NCBI RefSeq assembly: GCF_001577265.1
Contig: NZ_CP014517.1
Coordinates: 2,223,001 to 2,287,000, forward strand
Reading direction: 5' to 3'
DNA length: 64,000 bases
From: Variovorax sp. PAMC 28711
GTDB lineage: Bacteria; Pseudomonadota; Gammaproteobacteria; Burkholderiales; Burkholderiaceae_C
Shown here: piece by piece, positions 28,201 to 37,827 of the stretch
Position numbering within the stretch: the first letter of the stretch is position 1
Layout of the letters: every line of letters starts with the position of its first letter
Notes under the pieces: generated by a model
What the model saw: the letters and a program-made list of their open reading frames with translations, nothing else
Told to the model about the DNA's origin: nothing
Databases searched by the model: none
Program-made: the position numbers and the translations under genes

Positions 28201-31200
28201 ATGAAATATTCTCGTTTTTTGCTGGCTGTTTTGGCTCTCGGCGCCATGGCGGGCCATGCTTCCTGGGGTGCGGTGACGCTTTCCGATCAACCCGTGTTTG
28301 CCTCGGCGGACGTGCCGGGCAACCTGGCGCTGGCACTGTCCGTGGAGTTTCCCACTGCCATCAGTGTGTCGAATCTAGGCGACTACGCCGATGCAAAAAA
28401 CTACCTCGGATATTTCGATCCGATGAAGTGCTACACCTACATGCTCAACACGGCCACGCCGGCTCAGAGTTACTTCCAGCCGGACGGCAAGGCCACGGGA
28501 AGCAACTCCCATACCTGTGCCGGCAAGTGGAGCGGCAATTTCATGAACTGGGCCACGATGCAGACCATCGACCCGTTCCGGTGGGCCTTGACCGGTGGCT
28601 ATCGCTCTAAGGACGAGCTTACCGAAACCGTGCTGGAAAAAGGCTGGGGTTCGGCGCAAGGCGCGCAGGGCAACTTTCCGCTGCGCGGCACTGGGGCGGG
28701 CAATGGACACAAGATGGCAACCGGTCTGGTCGGCTCGGTGACCCCGCTGGGCTGGAACAGTTTCAACATGAGCATCTGGAAGCGCGGCAACACCATGGTG
28801 TTTTCGGGGACTGGTGATTACGGCAACACAGGTGTGGCTGGCACGGATTGGCGCGATGCCGCCAATTCCGGCGACTCTACGAAGGTCTATCGCGTCTATG
28901 TGCGGGTCAAAGTATGTGATCCCTCGACGTCAGCGGGCGGGCTCGAATCGAACTGTGTGAAATATTCCGGCGGCTACAAGCCCGAAGGCTTGATGCAGCA
29001 ATACGCCAACAAGATCCGCTACAGCACATTTTCCTTCCTGAACGCTAACGGCAGCGCGCAGCAGGGCGCCGTGATGCGCGCGAACATGGGCTTCATCGGC
29101 CCGACCTATCCCCAGCCGCTGTCAACGACAGTCATCACCAATCCGAAAGCGGAGTGGGATGGGGTCACTGGAAAGATGATCGACAACCCGGACACGGCGT
29201 TGGCTTCGGAAAGCGTGGTGCCCAACAGCGGAGCCATGAATTTTTTGAACAAGTTCGGGCAAACGGCCAAGTCTTATATGACCAATGATGCGGTCAGCGA
29301 GCTGTACTACGCGGTGCTGCGTTACTTCCAGAACCAGCCGAATGTGCCGGAGTGGACCAACAACCTCACGGCAGCGACGCTGGACGGTTTTCCGGCGCCC
29401 AAAAGTTGGGTGGGCAAAGATCCCATCATCTATTCGTGCCAGCGCAACTTCATCCTGGGCATTGGCGACAACAACACCCACTTTGACACGAACACCGGGG
29501 GTGGCACGCTGAGCAACGCAGGCCGGACTTACCCAGCGCTTGTGACAAGTGACACCTTCAATCAATCCCAGACTTGGACGCGCAACGTCGAGACACTGGA
29601 AAAGCTGACCACCCGGAATGCGGCATGGGGAGACAAGGGATCGGAATACATGGCAGGGCTTGCCTACGGGGCGCACGTGCTCGACAACCGCCCCGATTTA
29701 CCGGGTGATCAGACGGTCTCCACCTACTGGATGGATGTGCAAGAGAACCAAGTGGCGCAAGACAGGAATCCGTATTGGCTCGCTGCGAAATACGGCGGTT
29801 TCAACGTGCCGACGAACTTCGACATCAGCACCACTACGACGCTGACCCAGAGCTGGTGGAATTCGTCCGGCGACACCATCTCGATGAGTGGCACCCCTCG
29901 ACCACGCCCTGACAACTATTTTTTGGCTGGGGATGCAGCCGTCATGGTTGCTGGCTTGAGCAAGGCTTTCACGAGCATTGCCAATGCTGTGAGTGCGTAT
30001 ACGACTTCTTTTTCGCTGTCATCGGCCATCATCAGTAACTCGGGCAGTGCCTCCTATGCGGCCCAGTACTCGTCAAAGGGCTGGTCTGGCGTGGTCACGG
30101 CCAGCACACTGGCGATTGCGAGCGATGGCACTGCAACCTCGACGCCGGCGTGGAACAGCACGACGACGCTGGGAACGCAGTTGGGCACGGGTCAGTTTTC
30201 AGGCACGGGGTGGAGCGCCTCGCGCCGCGTCGTCACCTGGAACGGTGGGGGAACGCCTTTCCGTTATGCCAACTTGAGCAACGATCAGAAAACCGCGTTG
30301 AACACGGCTTACGTTGCTGGCGATGATGGCGCGAACTACCTCAACTATCTGCGTGGCGAACAGGCCAATGAGGTGGGCTCCGCGGTCACCGGTAGCACGC
30401 CCGTGTACCGGACCCGTACGGTGCTGTTGGGCGATATCGGAAATTCCAAAGTCACTCCTGTGGCACCTCCCAACCAGAGCTATGCGGAATCCATCAACCC
30501 TGGCTATTCAGCGTTCAAGACCAAGTGGAATGTCACGACACCGCGGCCGACTGTGGCTTACGTTGGCGCCAACGACGGGATGCTGCATGCCTTCAACGGT
30601 GCATTGACGGGCGCCAGTGCAGGAGCCGAGATTTTCGCCTACGTGCCAAGTGCGTTGTATCAAGGACCCAACGGCACGCCGCAAGTGGATGGCCTGGCAG
30701 CCCTTGGCAATCCCAGCTTCAACCATCACTACTACGTGGATGCCACGCCACAGGTGTTCGACGTGGACTTCAACTATGCCGGCGGGTCACTGACCACCAC
30801 GTCGACAGCCACGGCAGACTGGCATTCCGTACTGATCGGCGGGCTGGGCAAGGGCGGCAAGAGTTTTTATGCGATCGACGTCACCGACCCGGCGGCAATG
30901 ACGTCGGAGACGGCGGTGGCTGGCAAGGTCCTCTGGGAGTTCACTGCGCCCAATATGGGCTTTAGTTATGGCGCGCCAACGGTCGTCAAAACCACAAAGT
31001 ACGGTTGGGTGGTTATCCTGACCTCTGGTTATCAGGATGCGGGCGGTGATGGCTATGGCTATCTCTATTTCGTGAACCCCAAGACAGGCGCGCTGCTCGA
31101 AACCGTCAAGACGAGCCTGCCCGCAGATGGCATGACACATGCGTCGGCTTTCGTACGTGATTTCACAGACGGCGTTGCCGACGCCGTCTATGTGGGTGAC

Positions 31201-31935
31201 GCCAATGGTCAAGTTTGGCGTTTCGACATCACTGGGGCGTCGGGCAACTACTCGGCCCCACTGCTGATGGCGACGCTCAAGACCACTGCAGGCGTGGCAC
31301 AGCCGGTGACGACGCAGCCGCTGATCGAGATCCATCCGACCACCCGAAAGCGCTACGTGATGATCGGGACGGGCCAACTGCTCACATCGGCCGACGTCAA
31401 CTCCGGCGCCAGCCAGACTTTCTTTGCGCTGATTGACGGCACCTCCAACGTGTTCAACACGGCGGCATCACTGCCGCCGACGGTGACCTTTCCGCTCAAG
31501 CGCTCAAACCTGACGGCGCTGACTGATCTGACCAAGGTCGCTACCCTGCCCAGTGAATCATTGGGGTGGTACATCGACTTGGGTAAGGATGGGACAACGG
31601 GAATTGGTTGGCGGATGGTCAGCGCGGCCACCTCGGCCAGCGGAGTGGTGGCCTTCGCTTCCACGCTGACGACGACCGACGCCTGCAGCCCTTCCGGGAC
31701 CAGTCGCCTCTATGCGGTCAATTTCGGGACCGGACAGTCGGCTCTCGAAAACAATGCGGCATACATCCCCTACACCGCCGGCGCGATCACTGACTTGAGC
31801 TTTGTCACAACGAACGGAACCATGCGCCTGGTGGCAGGGCTGGACAACGGCAAGGTGCTGAGCCCGCCGATCACACCGTCCGCCAGCGTCGGCATGCGCT
31901 TGCTGAACTGGCGGGAAATTCCAACGGTGAACTAA
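28201..31935 (+). CDS. pilY1: Type IV pilus tip adhesin PilY1
   Basis: A 1,244-residue secreted protein with a signal peptide (about residues 1-23, cleavage near ASWGA). The N-terminal part has repeated aromatic-rich segments; the C-terminal half is the PilY1 beta-propeller, with VAYVGANDGMLHAFNG, TPQVFDVDF, WHSVLIGGLGKGGKSFYAIDV and YVGDANGQVWRFD as characteristic blades. The position of the Pseudomonas calcium loop (DxDxDGxxD) reads RDFTDGVAD at residues 986-994, so the first two acidic ligands are not conserved. It is the last gene of the minor pilin operon. PilY1 promotes pilus extension and adhesion and, in some species, surface sensing through cyclic nucleotides. Confidence 0.93.
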   Translation: MKYSRFLLAVLALGAMAGHASWGAVTLSDQPVFASADVPGNLALALSVEFPTAISVSNLGDYADAKNYLGYFDPMKCYTYMLNTATPAQSYFQPDGKATGSNSHTCAGKWSGNFMNWATMQTIDPFRWALTGGYRSKDELTETVLEKGWGSAQGAQGNFPLRGTGAGNGHKMATGLVGSVTPLGWNSFNMSIWKRGNTMVFSGTGDYGNTGVAGTDWRDAANSGDSTKVYRVYVRVKVCDPSTSAGGLESNCVKYSGGYKPEGLMQQYANKIRYSTFSFLNANGSAQQGAVMRANMGFIGPTYPQPLSTTVITNPKAEWDGVTGKMIDNPDTALASESVVPNSGAMNFLNKFGQTAKSYMTNDAVSELYYAVLRYFQNQPNVPEWTNNLTAATLDGFPAPKSWVGKDPIIYSCQRNFILGIGDNNTHFDTNTGGGTLSNAGRTYPALVTSDTFNQSQTWTRNVETLEKLTTRNAAWGDKGSEYMAGLAYGAHVLDNRPDLPGDQTVSTYWMDVQENQVAQDRNPYWLAAKYGGFNVPTNFDISTTTTLTQSWWNSSGDTISMSGTPRPRPDNYFLAGDAAVMVAGLSKAFTSIANAVSAYTTSFSLSSAIISNSGSASYAAQYSSKGWSGVVTASTLAIASDGTATSTPAWNSTTTLGTQLGTGQFSGTGWSASRRVVTWNGGGTPFRYANLSNDQKTALNTAYVAGDDGANYLNYLRGEQANEVGSAVTGSTPVYRTRTVLLGDIGNSKVTPVAPPNQSYAESINPGYSAFKTKWNVTTPRPTVAYVGANDGMLHAFNGALTGASAGAEIFAYVPSALYQGPNGTPQVDGLAALGNPSFNHHYYVDATPQVFDVDFNYAGGSLTTTSTATADWHSVLIGGLGKGGKSFYAIDVTDPAAMTSETAVAGKVLWEFTAPNMGFSYGAPTVVKTTKYGWVVILTSGYQDAGGDGYGYLYFVNPKTGALLETVKTSLPADGMTHASAFVRDFTDGVADAVYVGDANGQVWRFDITGASGNYSAPLLMATLKTTAGVAQPVTTQPLIEIHPTTRKRYVMIGTGQLLTSADVNSGASQTFFALIDGTSNVFNTAASLPPTVTFPLKRSNLTALTDLTKVATLPSESLGWYIDLGKDGTTGIGWRMVSAATSASGVVAFASTLTTTDACSPSGTSRLYAVNFGTGQSALENNAAYIPYTAGAITDLSFVTTNGTMRLVAGLDNGKVLSPPITPSASVGMRLLNWREIPTVN

Positions 31936-32009
31936 GGCATTTATTTCCGCTGGCTTGGCTGCTGGAAGGATACGTAGCGGATAACTTTTGTGGTTTGCAA
32001 GGTGCGTTT

Positions 32010-33671
32010 ATGTCGTACCGCCACAATCCGTCCATGCCTCTTCCCGGCGCCTTGCTGCTCGCGCTTCCTTTTCTTTTCCCCTTCGTCGCTGGCCCGTCCG
32101 CTAACACGCTGCAGCTCCTTTTTTCATGGGCCTGCGCCGCAGTATTCCTGCTGCTTTCTCACCGTGGAACCGCTCGGCCGGACTGGCGCATCGTCCTGTG
32201 GTTGGCACTCGTTGCCGGCTGCGTCGTCGTTTTTCGCGGTCCCGTCTTCGTCTTCTGGGCGGCGGCGCTGGGGGCGATCGCGGTGGTGGCGAGCGCTTCG
32301 CTGGCTGGTGCGCGCATGGTGGGCGGTGAACAGCGGGCGGCGCTCGCCTGGGGCTTGCTGGGCGCCGGGCTCGTCAGCGCGGTGCTGGGGCTGCTGCAGT
32401 ACTACGGCCTCGCCGAAGCGCTGGTGCCCTGGACGACCACGCCCGGTGAGGGTCAGGCCTACGGCAACCTGCGCCAGCGCAATCAGTTCGCCACGCTGTT
32501 GAGCATGGCGCTCGTGGCGCTGCTGTGGCTCTACGCCACTGCGCCCACGTCACGCCGGCGCCGGCTGCTGCTGCTGGCATCGGCCGGGCTGCTGCTGGTC
32601 GCGCAGGCGGCATCGACCTCGCGCACCGGCTTGCTTCAGCTGCTGCTGACGGCGGGTGTCGCGGCCTTCATCGCGCGCCGCGACCGGCGCCTGCCACCGC
32701 CGCTGGTGCTGTTGTCGTTGATTCCGCTCTACTTCCTGGCCGGCTGGGTGCTGCCGCAGTTGGCGGGCGGCGACGTCGAAGGCATGGTCCGCCGCCTGCG
32801 CGAAGGCGCACCCGAAGGTCACAGCCGCCTGGTGCTCTGGCGCAACGTGGTCGCGCTGATCGCGCAGCACCCGTGGACGGGCTGGGGCTGGGGTGAACTG
32901 AGCTTTGCGCACTACGCCACGCTGTACGACGGGCCGCGCTTCGTCGAGATTCTCGACAACGCGCACAACCTGCCGCTGCACCTGGCGGTCGAGTTGGGCG
33001 TGCCGGCGGCGGCGCTGGTCTGCGGCGGTTTCGGCTGGCTGGTGCTGGCGTCGACGCCGTGGCGCGAGCGCGATCCGTGGCGCCTGATGGTGTGGAGCGT
33101 GCTCGCGATGATCGTGCTGCACAGCCTGCTCGAATACCCGCTCTGGTACGGCCCCTTCCAGCTGGTGTTCGGTCTCTGCCTCGGCATGCTGTGGTCGACG
33201 CCACCGGCCGGCAACGCCAAGCCGACGGCGCGCCTGGCGCGAACGGGGCACGCACTCGCTGCGGCTGCGTTGATCGCCATCGTGGGTTACGCCGCCTGGG
33301 ACTACACCCGGGTGAGCCAGATCTACCTGTCGCGTGGAGACCGCTTGCCGGGCTACCGGGACGACACGTTGGCCAAGATCCAGCCGTCGTGGCTGTATGC
33401 CAACGAAGTGCGCTTTGCGGCGCTGTCGCTCACGCCGCTGACGCGCGCCAACGCGGCCGAGGTGCACGCCCTGGCCGAGCGCTCGTTGCACTTTTCGCCG
33501 GAGCCGTCGGTGGTCGTGAAGCTGATCGAAAGCGCGATGCTGCTCGGCCAGCAGGACGAAGCCTTCGCGCATGCGGCGCGCTTCAAGGCCGCGTATCCGG
33601 CCGACTACGCGCGCTGGCTGTCGGGCAACGCGCGCGCCGGCTACGCGGTGCCGGCCGGGTCCGCCAAATAA
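32010..33671 (+). CDS. O-antigen ligase-like membrane protein, PglL-type O-oligosaccharyltransferase
   Basis: A 553-residue polytopic inner-membrane protein with roughly eleven helices in its first 435 residues. A periplasmic loop of the Wzy_C domain carries [20 protein letters not shown], with the His and Glu typical of the family, and the helix [19 protein letters not shown] is characteristic of the PglL (pilin glycosylating) branch. The C-terminal 110 residues form a helical repeat region. It begins 74 nt after pilY1; proximity to the pilin genes suggests that pilin is the glycan acceptor, but it could be a lipopolysaccharide ligase. Its end overlaps the convergent moaC end by 31 nt. Confidence 0.8.
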   Translation: MSYRHNPSMPLPGALLLALPFLFPFVAGPSANTLQLLFSWACAAVFLLLSHRGTARPDWRIVLWLALVAGCVVVFRGPVFVFWAAALGAIAVVASASLAGARMVGGEQRAALAWGLLGAGLVSAVLGLLQYYGLAEALVPWTTTPGEGQAYGNLRQRNQFATLLSMALVALLWLYATAPTSRRRRLLLLASAGLLLVAQAASTSRTGLLQLLLTAGVAAFIARRDRRLPPPLVLLSLIPLYFLAGWVLPQLAGGDVEGMVRRLREGAPEGHSRLVLWRNVVALIAQHPWTGWGWGELSFAHYATLYDGPRFVEILDNAHNLPLHLAVELGVPAAALVCGGFGWLVLASTPWRERDPWRLMVWSVLAMIVLHSLLEYPLWYGPFQLVFGLCLGMLWSTPPAGNAKPTARLARTGHALAAAALIAIVGYAAWDYTRVSQIYLSRGDRLPGYRDDTLAKIQPSWLYANEVRFAALSLTPLTRANAAEVHALAERSLHFSPEPSVVVKLIESAMLLGQQDEAFAHAARFKAAYPADYARWLSGNARAGYAVPAGSAK

Positions 33672-34144
33672 CTCCCCGACTTCCCCCCGTGCTTCTCCAG
33701 CACCCGCACGCCGCTGATCGTCATCCGGCGGTCCACCGCCTTGCACATGTCGTAGATGGTGAGCAGCGCGACCTGCACCGCGGTGAGCGCTTCCATTTCG
33801 ACGCCGGTCGGGCCGACCGTTTCGACGGTGGCCGTGCAGGCCACCTGGGGCACGCTGCCGCCGGCCGGGTCGACGAGCGCGAAGGCGACAGCCACCCGGG
33901 TCAGCGCGAGCGGATGGCAGAGCGGGATCAGGTCGCTGGTCTTTTTCGCGGCCTGGATGCCGGCGATGCGGGCGATGCCGAGCACGTCGCCTTTCTTGGC
34001 GGTGCCGGCTTCGATGAGCGCGAGGGTGGCGGCCTGCATCTCGATATGGCCGGTCGCGACGGCCACGCGATGGGTCGCGGCCTTGCCGGCGACGTCGACC
34101 ATGTGGGCCTGGCCGTGCGCGTCAAAATGGGTGAGTGAAGACAT
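33641..34144 (-). CDS. moaC: Cyclic pyranopterin monophosphate synthase MoaC
   Basis: MoaC (167 residues) rearranges the MoaA product to cyclic pyranopterin monophosphate in molybdenum cofactor synthesis. The sequence is typical: [39 protein letters not shown] (with the catalytic Lys and His) and [27 protein letters not shown]. Its last 31 nt overlap the end of the convergent oligosaccharyltransferase gene. The other moa genes are not nearby. The divergent M48 gene starts 63 nt away. Confidence 0.97.
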   Translation of the reverse strand: MSSLTHFDAHGQAHMVDVAGKAATHRVAVATGHIEMQAATLALIEAGTAKKGDVLGIARIAGIQAAKKTSDLIPLCHPLALTRVAVAFALVDPAGGSVPQVACTATVETVGPTGVEMEALTAVQVALLTIYDMCKAVDRRMTISGVRVLEKHGGKSGSYLADPAGTA

Positions 34145-34207
34145 GGTGGAGCGGGTGTGAACTGTAGCCAGATCGCCGCATCATAAGAGCCCGAGTCTCG
34201 TAAAGGA

Positions 34208-35824
34208 ATGCCACGTTTGACGCCGATTTCCAAGCCAGAAAAATGGGTTGCCATGCCCGCCCTTCGCGCCCTGTGCGCCACGCTGCTGATCGCGTGCCAG
34301 GTGCTCACGCCCACCGCCGCGCGTGCCCAGTTGCTGCCCGGCCTGGGCGATGGCGGCGAAATGACGGCCAGCGCCGAGCGCCGCCTCGGCGACCAGATCG
34401 CCCGCGAGCTGTACCGCGACACCGACTACATCGACGACCCGGTCATCGTCGAATACACGCAGGAGATCTGGCAAAAGCTGCTGGCTGCCGCCCGCGTGCG
34501 TGGCGACCTCACGCCCGAGCTTGACGAGCGCTTCGCCTGGCAGGTGCTGCTGGGCCGCGACAGCAGCATCAATGCGTTCGCGCTGCCGGGTGGTTATCTC
34601 GGGCTGCACCTCGGCCTGATCGCGGTCATCGGCAGCCGCGACGAGCTGGCGACGGTGCTCGGCCACGAGCTCTCGCACGTCACTCAGCGCCACATCGCGC
34701 GGATGATGGACCGCAACGCCAAGAACACCCCGCTGATGCTGGCCGCAATGGTGCTCGGCCTGCTGGCCGCCGCCAAGAGCAAGAGCGGCGATGCCGGGCA
34801 GGCGGTGCTGATGGGCAGCCAGGCCTACGCGATGCAGAGCCAGCTCTCCTTTTCGCGCGACATGGAGCGCGAGGCCGACCGCGTCGGGTTCGGCGTGATG
34901 ACGCAGGCCGGCTACGACCCGCGCGGCGCGGCGTCGATGTTCGAAAAGCTCCAGTACGCCGCGCGCCTCAACGACAACAGCTCGTACCCCTACCTGCGCA
35001 GCCATCCGATGAACACCGAGCGCATCGCCGACATGCAGGGCCGGTTCCAGTTCCGCAACACGAGCGCAGACGCAAACGCAGACGCATCGGTCGCCGGCAC
35101 CGCGGCCGCCCCGCCGGTGATGCCGCTCGCGATGGACCACGCGATGATCGCGTCGCGCGCCCGCGTGCTCACCCGCCCGGGGTCCGACACGCTGCGACAG
35201 TGGGTCGAGGCCGGCAGCAGCGGCGAAGCGGCCAAGGCGCCGCCGGCCCCGCAGGCCGGCATGCTCTACGCCGCGGCGCTGTCGGCCAGTGCGCTGCGCG
35301 ACTTCAAGGCGGCGCGCGCCCTGGTCGAGCGGCTGACCGCGCGCACCGCGAACGACCCCGCTGCGTCGCGCCTCGCGCGGTTGCTGTCGGCCGAGATCGA
35401 GCTGGCCGCTGGCAATCCCGCGAAGGCCGCGAGCCTGCTGAACCTGAAGGCAAAAGACCGTCCGGAGATGCTGCTGGCCACGCAGGCCGCCATCGCCACG
35501 GGCAATGCGGCACCGATGCGCGCACCGCTGCGCGACTGGACCGCGACCCACCCGCGCGACGCGACCGCCTGGCGCGCGCTCGGGAGCGTGTACGGCGCCG
35601 AAGGCGACCCGGTGCAGGCGATCGCCGCCGATGCCGAGGCGAATGTCGCGATCCTCGACTACCCGGGCGCCCGCGATCGCTACAAGGCGGCGCAGGAGCT
35701 GTCACGCAAGTTGTCGGCAGAGGGCAAGCCGGTCGATCACTACGCCGCGTCGATCATCGACACCCGCGCCCGCGCGATCGATGGGCTGGTGCGCCAGCAG
35801 GCGGAAGAACCGCCGTTGAAATAG
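34208..35824 (+). CDS. Periplasmic M48 metalloprotease with TPR tail, BepA-like
   Basis: A 538-residue protein with a signal peptide (LRALCATLLIACQVLTPTAA, cleavage near ARA) and an M48 zinc protease domain. The HExxH motif is VLGHELSHVTQRH (His153, Glu154, His157) and the third ligand is Glu222 in MEREADRVG. The C-terminal part is helical and repeat-like, as in BepA/YfgC, which degrades or helps assemble outer-membrane proteins such as LptD. The start is uncertain: ATG 34208 has a ribosome site too close, a TTG at 34217 is better spaced, and ATG 34253 begins the signal peptide directly. Length fits BepA-type proteins. Confidence 0.9.
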   Translation: MPRLTPISKPEKWVAMPALRALCATLLIACQVLTPTAARAQLLPGLGDGGEMTASAERRLGDQIARELYRDTDYIDDPVIVEYTQEIWQKLLAAARVRGDLTPELDERFAWQVLLGRDSSINAFALPGGYLGLHLGLIAVIGSRDELATVLGHELSHVTQRHIARMMDRNAKNTPLMLAAMVLGLLAAAKSKSGDAGQAVLMGSQAYAMQSQLSFSRDMEREADRVGFGVMTQAGYDPRGAASMFEKLQYAARLNDNSSYPYLRSHPMNTERIADMQGRFQFRNTSADANADASVAGTAAAPPVMPLAMDHAMIASRARVLTRPGSDTLRQWVEAGSSGEAAKAPPAPQAGMLYAAALSASALRDFKAARALVERLTARTANDPAASRLARLLSAEIELAAGNPAKAASLLNLKAKDRPEMLLATQAAIATGNAAPMRAPLRDWTATHPRDATAWRALGSVYGAEGDPVQAIAADAEANVAILDYPGARDRYKAAQELSRKLSAEGKPVDHYAASIIDTRARAIDGLVRQQAEEPPLK

Positions 35825-35851
35825 GGCAGAAGCGCGGGGTCAGCGCAGGAT

Positions 35852-36205
35852 TCAGCGCTTGGAGAAGAGCCCGCCGAGCGCGGTTTCGATGATCACGCCC
35901 AGCACGGAATAGATCAGCGAGCCGATCAGCGCCGCCGCGAACCCATTGACGTGAAAGCCGGCCAGGAGGCCAGACGCCGCCCAGAACATCAGCGCATTGA
36001 TCACGAACAGGAACAGCCCGAGCGTGACGATGGTGACCGGCAGCGTCAGCACGACGAGCACCGGCCGCACGATCATGTTGAGCAACCCGATCACGGCGGC
36101 GGCGATCAGCGCGGACGGAAAGCTGGTCACCTGCACGCCGCTGTAGAGGTACGTCACTGCGAGCAGCGCGAGGGCGCTGAGCAGCCATTTGATGAGTAGT
36201 CGCAT
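35852..36205 (-). CDS. Phage holin family IV / YvlD-type small membrane protein
   Basis: A 117-residue protein with four hydrophobic helices covering nearly its whole length. The segments LIAAAVIGLLNMIVRPVLVV and LTLPVTIVTLGLFLFVINAL are the signature of the Phage_holin_4_2/YvlD family, whose true cellular role is not settled. It lies 36 nt downstream of the preceding leftward gene and is likely the last gene of the riboswitch-led terC operon. Confidence 0.87.
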   Translation of the reverse strand: MRLLIKWLLSALALLAVTYLYSGVQVTSFPSALIAAAVIGLLNMIVRPVLVVLTLPVTIVTLGLFLFVINALMFWAASGLLAGFHVNGFAAALIGSLIYSVLGVIIETALGGLFSKR

Positions 36206-36241
36206 GCGGTCAGGATACCGCGTGTCGACGCCGCCGGCGGC

Positions 36242-36706
36242 TTATTCGGACAGCTCGTTCGCCATGATCAGCAGGGCGCCCATGCTCACCACCGCACCCG
36301 GCACGGCCCAGCCGGAGCTGGCCGGCGTCATGCCCGGGGCGACCGGCTCGAGGTCGACGCCGATCTTCGGGCGGCGCGCATCGACCACGCTGGCCGCGCC
36401 GTGCGTCAGGCGCAACTGCTGGGTCAGGTCGGTCAGCGGGCCCTTGGCCAGCACCGTCGTCACCTCGTTGCCGCCGGCCTTCAGCAGCGGCACCAGCTGG
36501 TCTTCCACCTTGGCCATCCACTTGCCGCGCCAGTTCTCGCGCGCGCTGTGGCTCACCCATTTGCTGATGCGGTGCGTCATGCGCGGCGCGCACGCCACCA
36601 GAACCCAGTGCCGTGGTGCTTGCGACGCCGCGGCGTCCGCCGATTGGCGCGCCAGGAAGTCACGCGCATAGGCCGCGTCGTCCACGTACAGGATGGTCTT
36701 TTCCAT
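36242..36706 (-). CDS. Unrecognised protein in the terC operon (possible USP-like fold)
   Basis: A 154-residue protein of no family I can name with confidence. It begins MEKTILYVDDAAYARDFLAR with alternating strand and helix (HWVLVACAPRMTHRISKWV; KVEDQLVPLLKAGGNEVTTV), reminiscent of a universal-stress-protein or nucleotide-binding alpha/beta fold. It ends in a hydrophobic stretch (WAVPGAVVSMGALLIMAN) that could be a membrane anchor or a buried helix. The ATG with GGAG upstream sets the start. It lies 34 nt after terC and 36 nt before the small membrane-protein gene, all behind one Mn2+ riboswitch, so a link to manganese or membrane metal handling is suggested by position only. Confidence 0.6.
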   Translation of the reverse strand: MEKTILYVDDAAYARDFLARQSADAAASQAPRHWVLVACAPRMTHRISKWVSHSARENWRGKWMAKVEDQLVPLLKAGGNEVTTVLAKGPLTDLTQQLRLTHGAASVVDARRPKIGVDLEPVAPGMTPASSGWAVPGAVVSMGALLIMANELSE

Positions 36707-36740
36707 GGGATGCTCCTTCAAAAAAGCGGGTTGATGCGGC

Positions 36741-37478
36741 TCAGGCGTGCGTCACTTCCTGCGGCTTCGGGCGGCGCGACGCCACCCACTTGCCCAGGGC
36801 CAGCACCAGCAGTGCGCCGGCGATGCCTGCGGCGTACTTGACGGTGTCGGTCTGCGGCACCTTCGGCACCCAGGTCCAGGCGGTCATGTTGGCGACGGCC
36901 GGGTCGGACACGGCCATCGTGCCGGCGATCCAGCCCAGCAGCATGCCGCCGGCCGTGATGATCATCGGGTAGCGGTCCATCAGCTTGATGACCAGCTGGC
37001 TGCCCCAGACGATGATCGGGATGCTCACGAGCAGGCCGAAGATCACGAGCGGCATCTGGTGCGCCTGGCCGGCACCTTGTGCGGCACCGGCGATGGCGAT
37101 CACGTTGTCCACGCTCATCACCAGGTCGGCAATGATCACGGTCTTGACGGCGGCCCACAGCTTGTCGCTGCCCTGGATGCTGCCGTGCGGATCGTCCTGG
37201 TCGGGGGCCAGCAGCTTCACGCCGATCCAGATCAGCAAGGCGGCGCCGACCAGCTTCAGGAACGGGATCGCGAGCAATGTCAGCGCGAAGAAAATCAGGA
37301 TGACGCGCAGGATGATGGCGCCTGCCGTGCCCCACAGGATGCCCTTGGTGCGCTGGGCTGGCGGCAGCTTGCGGCAAGCCAGCGCGATGACGACGGCGTT
37401 GTCGCCGCCGAGCAGGATGTCGATCATGATGATCTGACCGACTGCGACCCAGAATTCGGGGGTCAAGAATGCTTCCAT
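36741..37478 (-). CDS. TerC-family membrane protein (second copy, riboswitch-controlled)
   Basis: A 245-residue TerC/Alx-family transporter, predicted to export Mn2+ or load it onto membrane targets. It has the paired acidic signatures LLGGDNAVVIALACRKLPP and ADLVMSVDNVIAIAGAAQG, each within a helix, and about seven membrane segments. Compared with the first copy (16933-17613) it has an inserted loop (LAPDQDDPHGSIQGSD) and a longer segment before the last helix. The start is the ATG with an AGAGGA site upstream. The 5' leader carries a yybP-ykoY element, so expression should rise with manganese. Confidence 0.94.
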   Translation of the reverse strand: MEAFLTPEFWVAVGQIIMIDILLGGDNAVVIALACRKLPPAQRTKGILWGTAGAIILRVILIFFALTLLAIPFLKLVGAALLIWIGVKLLAPDQDDPHGSIQGSDKLWAAVKTVIIADLVMSVDNVIAIAGAAQGAGQAHQMPLVIFGLLVSIPIIVWGSQLVIKLMDRYPMIITAGGMLLGWIAGTMAVSDPAVANMTAWTWVPKVPQTDTVKYAAGIAGALLVLALGKWVASRRPKPQEVTHA

Positions 37479-37593
37479 ACTGTCCTCTTGTGCGTTTCGA
37501 CTCATCCCGCCGGGGTTCGGCGAAGCGCGTGAATGAAGGACCGGAAACTCCGGGGACTTGCTTCGCTTCGACCAAACCGTCACAGGTTCAAAT

Positions 37594-37719
37594 CGAAGGT
37601 CTTGCTCGACAGCGCGCGAGGGCATGCGCTGCCCGACAGACCGGAAGTGTTATTGCTTCGTATTGACGATCTGCCGATACCCGGCGTCGTGACCGCCGGG
37701 CGGGAGCTACTCCCCTTCG
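37594..37719 (-). ncRNA. yybP-ykoY (Mn2+) riboswitch upstream of terC
   Basis: On the minus strand the leader reads GGGGAGUAGCUCC near its 5' end, a central CGUCAAUACG segment and AGCAAGACCUUCG at its 3' end. These are the conserved elements of the yybP-ykoY class; the outer stem CGAAGG (37719-37714) pairs perfectly with CCUUCG (37599-37594). The second conserved loop is slightly off the usual GUCAACAUAC. This class binds Mn2+ and turns on metal-export genes, and TerC/Alx is a classic target. About 115 nt separate it from the terC start; no clear terminator-antiterminator is visible, so control may be at translation. Confidence 0.82.
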
Positions 37720-37727
37720 TGCGCGGA

Positions 37728-37756
37728 TTAGAGCATCGGGGAGGCGCCCGTGACAA
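37728..37756 (-). promoter_or_regulatory. Sigma-70 promoter of the riboswitch-terC operon
   Basis: On the minus strand TTGTCA (37756-37751) and TCTAAT (37733-37728) with a 17-bp spacer each match the consensus in five of six positions. Transcription would start near 37720, right at the first stem of the riboswitch. Confidence 0.75.
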
Positions 37757-37827
37757 CCTGCATTCCCTTTTGTCGCCGCGGGGAATTGCACGTCTATGAT
37801 GGCCGCTCCCCCCGTCTTCGTCTCTTC

